Of a stretch of DNA of 64,000 nt, positions 1-7,090 are shown piece after piece. A program made the position numbers and the translations under genes. Each line of letters begins with the position of its first letter. The first letter of the stretch is position 1. The notes beneath the pieces were generated by a model. The model saw only the letters and a list, made by a program, of their open reading frames with translations. It had not been told where the DNA came from and ran no database searches. Origin of the DNA: Arenibaculum pallidiluteum (GTDB taxonomy: Bacteria > Pseudomonadota > Alphaproteobacteria > Azospirillales > Azospirillaceae); NCBI RefSeq assembly GCF_017355985.1, contig NZ_JAFIQU010000017.1:1-64000 (forward strand), read 5' to 3'.

Positions 1-191
1 TCGGCGTCCTTCTGGGAGGCGGCGGCGGCGGCGTCGAAGACGACGGCGACCTTGACCTGGCCGGTCAGCGGCGGGGTCGTGAAGCCGACGGTCTTGGCGA
101 TGACCTGAACGTCCTTCGCACCGACATCGGCCCAGGCAGGAGCACTGGCCAGCACTCCCAGGGCAAGTAAAAGAGCAGCAGCTTTTCGCAC
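1..191 (-). CDS. YfiR-like periplasmic protein, partial (cut by window edge)
   Basis: This is the N-terminal 63 codons of a gene that runs off the left edge. It starts with GTG at 191, preceded by GGAGG at a spacing of about 5. It encodes a signal peptide ending in APAWA, and the mature part begins DVGAKDVQVIAK. It is a near copy of the complete gene at 4333-4860: bases 1-191 align without gaps to 4670-4860. The mature region has only about three mismatches, and most differences sit in the signal peptide. The sequence upstream of the start codon is unrelated to that of the other copy. Family assignment is taken from the full-length copy. Whether this copy is intact cannot be seen. Confidence 0.7.
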   Translation of the reverse strand, partial: MRKAAALLLALGVLASAPAWADVGAKDVQVIAKTVGFTTPPLTGQVKVAVVFDAAAAASQKDA

Positions 192-252
192 GGAACCCTC
201 CAATTCGGCAATCCGGCGGACGTAACCGGCCGAACATCGACGGCATTCATCT

Positions 253-273
253 ATTACTGCATCGCAATGTAAT
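253..273. promoter_or_regulatory. AT-rich upstream region with imperfect inverted repeat
   Basis: The stretch from about 240 to 360 is clearly AT-rich against a GC-rich background and lies upstream of the minus-strand gene starting at 191. Inside it, ATTAC (253-257) and GTAAT (269-273) flank TGC-ATC-GCA, giving an imperfect nested palindrome. It is a plausible promoter or operator for the partial YfiR-like gene. No regulator is identified. Confidence 0.3.
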
Positions 274-394
274 CAATATTAACGTGTGTTTACTTATAAC
301 TCCCCGAACTGCTGCGGCAAATTTGCATCATTAATGATGTCATAATTCTGCGATATCGATCTGCGCTTTCGGGCCGCGGCGCTTCGCAAAATGG

Positions 395-440
395 CTGAAG
401 CCAGCATGCAAGGCAGCCGCGCCCTGCATGCTGGCTTCAG
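395..440 (-). terminator. Long perfect hairpin downstream of chemoreceptor
   Basis: CTGAAGCCAGCATGCA (395-410) is repeated as its exact reverse complement at 425-440, giving a 16-bp perfect stem. The 14-nt loop can pair a further 3 bp after one mismatch. It lies about 50 nt past the stop codon of the minus-strand chemoreceptor gene and has no clear U tract. It is probably the outer of two tandem transcription stops that separate this operon from the next YfiR-like gene. Confidence 0.6.
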
Positions 441-450
441 GCGTGCTCCC

Positions 451-481
451 GCTCCGGCCGTCCGCTTTAGACGGCCGGAGC
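451..481 (-). terminator. Perfect 12-bp hairpin just after the chemoreceptor stop
   Basis: GCTCCGGCCGTC (451-462) pairs perfectly with 470-481 across a 7-nt loop. It begins ten bases past the stop codon of the chemoreceptor gene. No strong U run follows, as is common in GC-rich genomes. It is the first of two tandem hairpins. Confidence 0.6.
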
Positions 482-490
482 GAGGTTCCC

Positions 491-2197
491 TCACCCGCGC
501 ACGCGCATCAGGAAGGCATCGACCTCGCGTCCCAGGGAGGAGGACTGCTGCGTCAGGTCCTCCGCCGCGGTCAGGACGTGGTCCGCGCTGTCGCCGACCG
601 TCCGGGCCGCATCGCGGACCTCCGCGATCGTATGCGACACCGCGCCGGTGCTCGCCGCCGCCTGCTGCACGTTCCGGCTGATCTCCTGCGTCGCCGAGGA
701 CTGCTGCTCGACCGCGGACGCGATGCCGCTCGCGATCTCGTTCATGTGCGAGATCGTCTCCGTGATCTCGCGGATCGATTCCACCGACTGCTTCGTACGC
801 GTCTGGATCGCTTGGATCTGCCCGCCGATCTCCTCGGTCGCGCGCGCCGTCTGGGTCGCCAGGTTCTTCACCTCGCTCGCCACGACCGCGAAGCCCTTGC
901 CGGCCTCGCCGGCACGTGCCGCCTCGATCGTCGCGTTCAGCGCCAGAAGGTTCGTCTGCCCCGCGATGCCCTGAATGATCGCCACAATGTCGCCGATCCG
1001 CTCCGCCAGCTCGGCCAGCTGGCCGATATCGTCGTCGGTCCTGCGGGCGCGCTCGACGGCATCGCGGGAAATCCGGGCGGAATTCTCGACCTGGCGCGCA
1101 ATCTCGCCGATCGAGGCCGACATTTCCTCGACCGCGGTCGCGACGGTCGTGACGTTGCTGGTGACCTCCTGCCCGGCATTCGCGACCTCGCTCGACTGCC
1201 GGTACGCATCGTCAGCCGCTCCGCGCATGGTGCTCGCGCTGGCCTTCAGACCGGCCGAGGCCTCGGAGACCGTCTGCACCACGCGCTTCACACTGGCCTC
1301 GAACCCCTCGGCCAGCTCGCTCATGGCGCGCTGGCGCTCGGCCTCGCTCTCGGCGCGCAGCCGCTCCTGCTCGGCCTGCATCTCGCGGACCTTCACGATG
1401 TTCTCGCGGAACACCGAGAGAGACCGCACGATCGCGCCCAGCTCGTCGCGCCGGCCCAGCCGGTCGATGTCCACGTTGGTGTCGCCGTCGGCCAGCTTCA
1501 GCGTCGCGCTGGCGATCGCCCCGACCGAGCGGCTGGTGTTGTGCCCGATGAGCCAGGTCAGCAGCGCAACCAGCGCCGTCGCGATCGCCGTGATCACGAC
1601 GAAGGCGGTCACGGTGCTCTCGGCCTGGTCGGCCGATGCGGCGGCACGGCTCCGCGAATCCGCGACGGATGCCGAGACGATCTTGCCCGTAAGCTTGGAC
1701 AGGTGGTCGAAATTGGCTTCGAACGGCTTCATGAAGGAGACGACGCTGGCGAAGTCGATCTCCATCATGGCCGCGACGAAGGCGGTGGCCTCCTTGTACT
1801 TCGTGAGCTCGGCGGTCACGCTCTCGACGTCGGCGACCTGGTCGGGCGAGGCGTAGCCGTCCCGGTACTGCTGGAGATCGGCGATGATGCCGTCCAGCCG
1901 CTTCGCCAGCGCGGCGATCTGCTCGGCGCCCTTGCCGCCGGAATCGTTGGCGGCCTGATGGCTGAGGATGCTGAACAGAGCGCCGTTGGCGGCCTGGATG
2001 CGAGCCGCGATGTCCGAGAGCCGGATCGCGCCTTCCATGTTGCGGTCGACGATCGTGCGCGACTGCTCGACCTGACCGTTGAGCTGGAGGGTGCCGAAAT
2101 AGGCGAGCAGGCAGGTGAGCGCGATCGCAACGCCGGGAGCGACGGTGAACTTGAGCGCGAAGCCCCAGCTCGAGAGTTTCAGGCGTTCGAGTGACAT
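491..2197 (-). CDS. Membrane methyl-accepting chemotaxis protein
   Basis: The 568-residue protein is a transmembrane chemoreceptor that would signal through CheA/CheW. Visible parts in order are: TM1 at about 15-37; a mainly helical periplasmic domain at about 38-195 (four-helix-bundle type); TM2 at about 197-218; a HAMP linker at about 219-272; and a cytoplasmic signalling domain whose hairpin tip contains [20 protein letters not shown]. The start is ATG at 2197, with an AGGA ribosome site upstream. A longer frame upstream is not needed. It is the third gene of a cluster with a YfiR-like protein and a TonB receptor on the same strand. In YfiBNR systems the YfiR partner is a membrane diguanylate cyclase, so a chemoreceptor here may take that output position (inference). 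Confidence 0.93.
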   Translation of the reverse strand: MSLERLKLSSWGFALKFTVAPGVAIALTCLLAYFGTLQLNGQVEQSRTIVDRNMEGAIRLSDIAARIQAANGALFSILSHQAANDSGGKGAEQIAALAKRLDGIIADLQQYRDGYASPDQVADVESVTAELTKYKEATAFVAAMMEIDFASVVSFMKPFEANFDHLSKLTGKIVSASVADSRSRAAASADQAESTVTAFVVITAIATALVALLTWLIGHNTSRSVGAIASATLKLADGDTNVDIDRLGRRDELGAIVRSLSVFRENIVKVREMQAEQERLRAESEAERQRAMSELAEGFEASVKRVVQTVSEASAGLKASASTMRGAADDAYRQSSEVANAGQEVTSNVTTVATAVEEMSASIGEIARQVENSARISRDAVERARRTDDDIGQLAELAERIGDIVAIIQGIAGQTNLLALNATIEAARAGEAGKGFAVVASEVKNLATQTARATEEIGGQIQAIQTRTKQSVESIREITETISHMNEIASGIASAVEQQSSATQEISRNVQQAAASTGAVSHTIAEVRDAARTVGDSADHVLTAAEDLTQQSSSLGREVDAFLMRVRG

Positions 2198-2230
2198 GGT
2201 TTTCCTCGTCACGTCTCTAGGTCCACCGGA

Positions 2231-2258
2231 CGCCCGGGTGCCGGATTGCACCCGGGCG
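2231..2258 (-). terminator. Intercistronic hairpin between TonB receptor and chemoreceptor genes
   Basis: CGCCCGGGTGC (2231-2241) and its exact reverse complement (2248-2258) form an 11-bp perfect stem with a 6-nt loop, 13 nt past the receptor stop. No U tract follows and the chemoreceptor starts 34 nt later. It may be a leaky terminator or an RNA-processing/stabilising element that lowers chemoreceptor expression relative to the receptor. Confidence 0.5.
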
Positions 2259-2271
2259 CCTCCCGGTCTGA

Positions 2272-4281
2272 TCAGAAGTTCGAAGAGAGCGAGAACAGGA
2301 TCCGCCGCTCCTCGGGGTAGCCCGAGGTCAGGCGCTGCGAGTCCTGGGTGATGTTGAAGCCGGTCGCGGCGAGCTGCACACCCTCGGTGATCTCGTAGCC
2401 GACCCGCGCCGCCAGGGTGAGCGAGGACGGGATGTTGGAGCTGCCGACCGTGAGGAAGTCGGACGAGCTCCTCAGCATGTCGGTGCTGGAGATGTACTGG
2501 CCGAACAGATTGGCCTCCCACTTGCCGTGGGTATAACCGAGCTCCGCACTGAGCTTGTGCCGCGGCGTGCTGTCCTCATGGTTCACGGCCGTGGCGGCGA
2601 AGGCCTCATAGTCGTCCTTCACGACCTCGAAGGCGTAGCCGACCTTCCACGACCAGTCGGAGCCGATCTTGCCGCGCAGCGAAGCCTCGGCGCCGACGGC
2701 CTTGGAGTCGCCGACGTTGTCGGTTTCCGAGACGATGGCGAGGGGGCTCGAGACCAAGGGCCGCGAGGCCGAGCGCACGTCCTCGTTGGTCTGGTAGTAG
2801 ACCGAGGTACGGAGGCCGCCGCCGATTTCCTTGATGGCTCGGTCATAGGCGAGCTCGTAGTTCGTGACGATCGTCGGATCGAGCCTCGGGCTGCCGTAGC
2901 TGCCGAAGAAGAAGGGCCCGAAGAACGACGCCTGCATGTTGCCGAACTCGAAGAGGCTCGGCACGCCCACGCCGCGGGCCACCGACAGGCGCACGGTGTC
3001 GATGTCGGTCGCCTTGTAGACGAGGCCGCTGTTGAAGCTCGGCTGCGTCAAGCTGCGGTCGTAATCGTCGTTGGTGAAGGGCGCGCTGGCGCCTCCCTGG
3101 AACGGACCCGAGCGGTCCAGCCGCAGGTGATCCAGGCGAAGGGCGTTGACCAGGTTCCACTTTTCCGAAATCGCCCAATCCCACATGCCGCCCACGGAGT
3201 AGACGTCGTAGGAGACCTTGGCGTCGGTTCCGCTGATATCCTTCAGCTGGTTGTTCCGCCACTCCGCCGAGACGCGGAAGCTGTGGTCGGTGCCGACCTT
3301 GAAGAGATCCTGGATTTTGGCGACGCGGACCGTGTTGTTGAAGGCCACGTTGAGGTTGGAGGTGAACGCGTCGACATCGGCCACGTTTTGGTAGGCGGTC
3401 GCCTCGACCAGGCCGATACCCGTGTTCGCGGTATAGGTCAGCTTGCCCGACCAGAGTTCGTAGTCGCCATTCGCGTAGAAGTAGCTGTTCACCATTTCGG
3501 TGCGGCGCTCATGGACGCCCGTGAACTCCGCGCCGAGCTGCGAGTCGGGCGTCACCTGGGCCAGCACGTTGGCCGCGAGCGAACGCCGCCGGGGCGACAG
3601 CGAAAGGGTGTCGCGCTCGCCGGGATCCGTGACGTTGGTATCGAAGTTCTCGGCGTTGTAGCCGCCCGTCGAAAGCCGCACGCCGACCTTCTCGCCGAGC
3701 TTGAAGGTCGTGACGGCCGACCCCTCGCGGTAGCCCTGGGTGCCGGTGCGGACGGTGACGTTGTCGACGTCGTCGTAGAGCGGGCTGTAGGTGATGATGT
3801 TGACGACGCCGCCGACCGCGTTGAAGCCGAACAGTGCGGTGTTCGGACCCTTCACGACCTCGATCTGGCGGATTTCAGCCATCTGGACCGGCAGCGCGTC
3901 CCAGTTCGTCATGCCGTAGTGGTCGAGATAGACCTGGCGGCCATCGACCAGCACAAGCAGGCGCGGATTGAAGGAGCTGTTGTAGCCCCGGACCGAGACT
4001 TCCGACTGCGAGACCGCGAAGCGGGCGACATCGAGGCCGACGACGCGCTGCAGGATGTCGGGGATGTTGGTGGCGCCGGTGCGGCGGATGTCGTCGGCGG
4101 AGATGATCTCCATGCTCACCGGGGCGTCGCTGGCGCGCTGCGGCTTGCCGGTGGCCGAGGTGGTCACGGGCTCGCCGAAGAGCTGCTCGAGGGAGCCGTA
4201 GTCAATGGTCTGGGCGGCCGCCGGCAGGGCGAGCGCGATCGCCGTCGCGGTGCCGAGGACACCGCCGAGGAACTTGTTCAT
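2272..4281 (-). CDS. TonB-dependent outer-membrane receptor
   Basis: The 669-residue protein has a signal peptide (about 1-24, ending AAAQ), a plug domain (about 45-160, with motifs [21 protein letters not shown] and [11 protein letters not shown]) and a C-terminal beta barrel ending in aromatic F (SLSSNF). These are hallmarks of TonB-dependent receptors. The segment before the plug ([19 protein letters not shown]) resembles the short motif of small receptors often found beside YfiR-like proteins (family recollection). I prefer ATG at 4281, with AAGG about 8 nt upstream; a GTG at 4290 would overlap that site. Its ligand is unknown. The neighbouring iron permease makes a metal chelate possible, but nothing in the protein proves it. 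Confidence 0.93.
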   Translation of the reverse strand: MNKFLGGVLGTATAIALALPAAAQTIDYGSLEQLFGEPVTTSATGKPQRASDAPVSMEIISADDIRRTGATNIPDILQRVVGLDVARFAVSQSEVSVRGYNSSFNPRLLVLVDGRQVYLDHYGMTNWDALPVQMAEIRQIEVVKGPNTALFGFNAVGGVVNIITYSPLYDDVDNVTVRTGTQGYREGSAVTTFKLGEKVGVRLSTGGYNAENFDTNVTDPGERDTLSLSPRRRSLAANVLAQVTPDSQLGAEFTGVHERRTEMVNSYFYANGDYELWSGKLTYTANTGIGLVEATAYQNVADVDAFTSNLNVAFNNTVRVAKIQDLFKVGTDHSFRVSAEWRNNQLKDISGTDAKVSYDVYSVGGMWDWAISEKWNLVNALRLDHLRLDRSGPFQGGASAPFTNDDYDRSLTQPSFNSGLVYKATDIDTVRLSVARGVGVPSLFEFGNMQASFFGPFFFGSYGSPRLDPTIVTNYELAYDRAIKEIGGGLRTSVYYQTNEDVRSASRPLVSSPLAIVSETDNVGDSKAVGAEASLRGKIGSDWSWKVGYAFEVVKDDYEAFAATAVNHEDSTPRHKLSAELGYTHGKWEANLFGQYISSTDMLRSSSDFLTVGSSNIPSSLTLAARVGYEITEGVQLAATGFNITQDSQRLTSGYPEERRILFSLSSNF

Positions 4282-4332
4282 CGAAGTCACCTTCAGGGAA
4301 TTGGGTGTGGTTCGGAGGGACGCGGCGGCGCC

Positions 4333-4860
4333 TCAGATCTCCGAGATCATCATGCGGAAGGCCGGGGCGAAGGCGACCGAGGAGGCCTCGGCGGCGGCCT
4401 TGTTGACCAGGATCTCGACCTTGGGCTCGCTCTTGACGCCCATCACGCAGCGCCCGGCCTGCACGCAGGCGGCATCGGTCGAGACGCTGAGGACCTTCTT
4501 GGCCTTGGCGGCGGCGAAGACCTTGTCGTAATGGGCCGAGAGGCCGGTGGTGACGAAGGCGATGGCGGCGCCGTCGAGCCCGGCCTCGACCTGGTCGACC
4601 GGCACCATGACCGGGACCAGGGTGGCGGCCCCGGCGGCGAGCCCCGCGCCGAGGATGCCCTTGAGGGCTTCGGCGTCCTTCTGGGAGGCGGCGGCGGCGG
4701 CGTCGAAGACGACGGCGACCTTGACCTGGCCGGTCAGCGGCGGGGTCGTGAAGCCGACAGTCTTGGCGATGACCTGAACGTCCTTCGCACCGACATCGGC
4801 CCAGGCAGGAGCACTGACCAGCGCTCCCAGGGCAAGCAGCAAGACAGCAGCCTTCTGCAC
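4333..4860 (-). CDS. YfiR/HmsC-like periplasmic protein
   Basis: The 175-residue protein has a signal peptide (1-21, cleavage after APAWA) and a small mature domain. The C-terminal stretch (VEILVNKAAAEASSVAFAP) matches the usual ending of YfiR-like (DUF4154) domains. C132 and C138 form a close cysteine pair like the second disulfide of YfiR. In Pseudomonas, YfiR is a periplasmic repressor of the cyclase YfiN (established). Here the genes downstream are a TonB receptor and a chemoreceptor, so a role as periplasmic signal adaptor is inferred. An alternative is a small ABC-type substrate-binding-like fold. The start is GTG at 4860 with AGAGGA upstream. A near-identical copy begins at 191. Confidence 0.6.
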   Translation of the reverse strand: MQKAAVLLLALGALVSAPAWADVGAKDVQVIAKTVGFTTPPLTGQVKVAVVFDAAAAASQKDAEALKGILGAGLAAGAATLVPVMVPVDQVEAGLDGAAIAFVTTGLSAHYDKVFAAAKAKKVLSVSTDAACVQAGRCVMGVKSEPKVEILVNKAAAEASSVAFAPAFRMMISEI

Positions 4861-5147
4861 TGTATTTTCCTCTTTGGGTTACGCCGACCTTTGCCGGCCA
4901 CGGTTCCACCTCCACCTTTTGTAGTAGCCAATCCGGCTTATTTCAATTTCTATTAAATATTCTGCTTATTACATTCGAAGATTTCTTTGCGAACAGCCCT
5001 GTTCTACGCCGTTTCATTGAGCTGGTTTCTTTCCGTCGGCGCCTATTCGCGATTATTTCACCTTTCGCGAAAGGGCGTTTCGGATCGCATGCGCCGGGAC
5101 GCCGAGGACGGCAGAAGGAAGCAGAGTGGCGACGCCGCCCGGCTGCG
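4861..5147. promoter_or_regulatory. AT-rich intergenic region upstream of YfiR-like operon
   Basis: This 287-bp gap between the iron permease stop and the YfiR-like start has a markedly AT-rich core (about 4935-4990), unlike the rest of the window. It very likely holds the promoter of the YfiR/TonB/chemoreceptor operon. I found no convincing palindromic operator and no credible gene in it. Confidence 0.4.
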
Positions 5148-6830
5148 TCAGTCCGTGTGGCCGGGCCGCGAGCGGGTGATCGCTTGGCTGAGCAGGATCA
5201 CCGGCAGGATCCCCACGGCGACGATGGCAAGCGCCGGGGCCGCCGCTTCGGCCAGCCGCTCGTCCGAGGCCAGGCGGTACACCTGGACCGCCAGGGTCTC
5301 GAAATTGAAGGGCCGCACGATCATCGTGGCCGGCAGCTCCTTCATCACGTCGACGAAGACCAGCAGGGCCGCCGTCAGCAGGCTGCCCAGCATCATGGGG
5401 GCGTGGACGCGCGCCAGGGTCCGCCCCGGCGTGTGGCCGAGAACCCGGGACGCGTGATCCATGCTGGGGCGGATCTTCGCCAGCGAAGCCTCGACCGTGT
5501 TCAGCGACACCGCCAGGAACCGCACGAGATAGGCGAAGACCAGGGCGGCGATGGTGCCGCTGAGCACCAGCCCGGTCGAGATGCCGAACTGGCCGCGCAT
5601 AAGGGCGTCCACCGCATTGTCGATGCGCGCGAAGGGGATCAGCACGCCGATCGCGATCACCGAGCCCGGGATCGCATAGCCCATGGCGGCGACCCGCACC
5701 GCCGCCTTCAGCGCCGGCGAGGGGTGCAGGCGCAGCCCGTAGGCGAGCACCAGGGCCAGCAGCACCGCCAGCGCCGAGGTCAGCGCCGCCAGGGTCAGCG
5801 TGTGGCGCGCCATCACCCAGAAATCGGCCGGAAGGATGGCTCCCTCCTGCCCCAGCGCAAGCCGCAGGAGAGCCCCCGCCGGGACCACGAAGCCCAGCAG
5901 CAGGGGCAGCGCGCAGGCCGTCAGCGCCAGCATCGCGCGGGCGCCACGGAGCGGCTGGCTGGGCAGCCGGCGATAGCGCCCGGTCGTGTGATGATAGCGC
6001 GCCCGGCCGCGCGACCAGTGCTCCAGCAGCACCAGCGCCAGGACGAACAGCATCAGCACCGAGGCAAGCTGGCTGGCGGCCGTCGGCGCGCCCAGGGCGA
6101 ACCAGGTCCGGTAGATGCCGGTGGTGAAGGTGTCGACGGCGAAGTACTGGACCGTCCCGAAATCCGCCAGCACCTCCATCAGCACGAGGGCCAGCCCGGC
6201 GACGATGGCGGGCCGGGCCAGCGGCAGCGCGACGCCGACGAAGCTCCGCCAGGGACCGCGCCCGAGGGTGCGGCTGACCTCCAGCACGCAGACCGACTGC
6301 TCCAGGAAGGCCGCGCGCGCCAGCAGATAGACATAGGGATAGAGCACGAGCGACATCACCGCGACGGCCCCGCCGAGCGAGCGGATGTTCGGGAACCAGT
6401 AGTCCTGGCGGCTCCATCCGAACAGCGCGCGCAGACCGGTCTGCACAGGCCCGACGAACTGGAGCAGGTCGGTATAGGTATAGGCCATCACATAGGCCGG
6501 GACCGCCATCGGCAGCAGCAGCGCCCATTCCAGCATCCGGCTGCCGGGAAAGCGGCACATGGTGACGAGCCAGGCCGTGCCGGTGCCGATCACCAGCGTG
6601 CCGAGGCCGACCCCGGCGACCAGCAGCGCCGTGTTGGCGACATAGCGCCAGAGCACCGTCGAGGCCAGATGGCTCCACATGCCGCCGCTGGGGGCGAACA
6701 GGGTTCCGAGCACCACCAGGACGGGAAGGGTCACCAGCGCCGCGATGGCCAGGGCCGCGAGCGTCCATCCGCTGGGCAGGCGGCGGCGCGGCAGGGCTGC
6801 GGCAGGTCCGGGCAGGGTCTCGGTGCTCAC
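5148..6830 (-). CDS. Iron-type ABC transporter permease (FbpB/SfuB family, two-domain)
   Basis: The protein is about 560 residues with roughly twelve membrane segments in two homologous halves, the fused layout of ferric-iron (Fbp/Sfu/Hit) permeases. Each half carries a cytoplasmic EAA-type loop (for example ASRVLGHTPGRTLARVHAPMM in the second). The chosen start is GTG at 6830 (VSTETLPG). A TTG at 6911 would extend the protein but would place a Fur-like palindrome inside the gene. No ATPase or binding-protein gene is adjacent on this strand: upstream is a divergent gene and downstream the YfiR-like operon. It must either share subunits encoded elsewhere or have lost them. Thiamine or another substrate of the same permease family is possible. 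Confidence 0.82.
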   Translation of the reverse strand: MSTETLPGPAAALPRRRLPSGWTLAALAIAALVTLPVLVVLGTLFAPSGGMWSHLASTVLWRYVANTALLVAGVGLGTLVIGTGTAWLVTMCRFPGSRMLEWALLLPMAVPAYVMAYTYTDLLQFVGPVQTGLRALFGWSRQDYWFPNIRSLGGAVAVMSLVLYPYVYLLARAAFLEQSVCVLEVSRTLGRGPWRSFVGVALPLARPAIVAGLALVLMEVLADFGTVQYFAVDTFTTGIYRTWFALGAPTAASQLASVLMLFVLALVLLEHWSRGRARYHHTTGRYRRLPSQPLRGARAMLALTACALPLLLGFVVPAGALLRLALGQEGAILPADFWVMARHTLTLAALTSALAVLLALVLAYGLRLHPSPALKAAVRVAAMGYAIPGSVIAIGVLIPFARIDNAVDALMRGQFGISTGLVLSGTIAALVFAYLVRFLAVSLNTVEASLAKIRPSMDHASRVLGHTPGRTLARVHAPMMLGSLLTAALLVFVDVMKELPATMIVRPFNFETLAVQVYRLASDERLAEAAAPALAIVAVGILPVILLSQAITRSRPGHTD

Positions 6831-6849
6831 CGGCCCAAGGTGGGCCAGG

Positions 6850-6864
6850 TGAAAACCATTCTCA
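6850..6864 (-). promoter_or_regulatory. Fur-box-like 7-1-7 palindrome
   Basis: TGAAAACCATTCTCA matches the 7-1-7 Fur consensus TGATAATNATTATCA at 11 of 14 defined positions, with outer TGA and TCA and inner AA/TT conserved. It lies 20 bp upstream of the preferred GTG start of the iron-type permease, where a repressor would block transcription. Iron control is the natural reading. Alphaproteobacterial Irr-type or manganese-responsive Fur (Mur) regulators could use similar sites. Confidence 0.45.
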
Positions 6865-6924
6865 ATGGTGAAATCGCCGCAGCAGGACCCTTCCCGCACC
6901 CATGCCGGCAAGCAGTCGCGCCGG

Positions 6925-6946
6925 GACTTCGAAGTACATCGAAGTC
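6925..6946. promoter_or_regulatory. Perfect 8-bp inverted repeat in divergent intergenic region
   Basis: GACTTCGA (6925-6932) and TCGAAGTC (6939-6946) are exact reverse complements separated by 6 bp. They lie in the 260-bp gap between the iron-type permease and the divergent CBM60-RTX gene. The size and symmetry fit a dimeric regulator site. No regulator is assigned, and which of the two genes it would control is open. Confidence 0.35.
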
Positions 6947-7090
6947 GGCACGCCCGGCCGCCCCACTTTTGTCACGTCGTTTGTCCCCGCCCCGTAAAAG
7001 TCCGGAAAGATTTCGGCGGCACCGTCACAACCGGTGCGGGTTTCGCAATCGCCGAGCTCGCGCCGCGATCCCTGACAGTCGAAAGAGAAG

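Noticed and set aside
428-2194. 588-codon open frame on the plus strand opposite the chemoreceptor
   Set aside because: Arg/Asp/Leu-rich antisense shadow caused by high GC at third codon positions; no domain, no ribosome site.
2527-4956. 809-codon plus-strand frame opposite the TonB receptor
   Set aside because: Low-complexity antisense translation; the minus strand encodes a clear receptor with signal peptide and plug.
6831-6911. N-terminal extension of the iron-type permease to TTG 6911
   Set aside because: Would bury the Fur-like palindrome inside the gene and has no ribosome site; GTG 6830 is simpler, though not proven.
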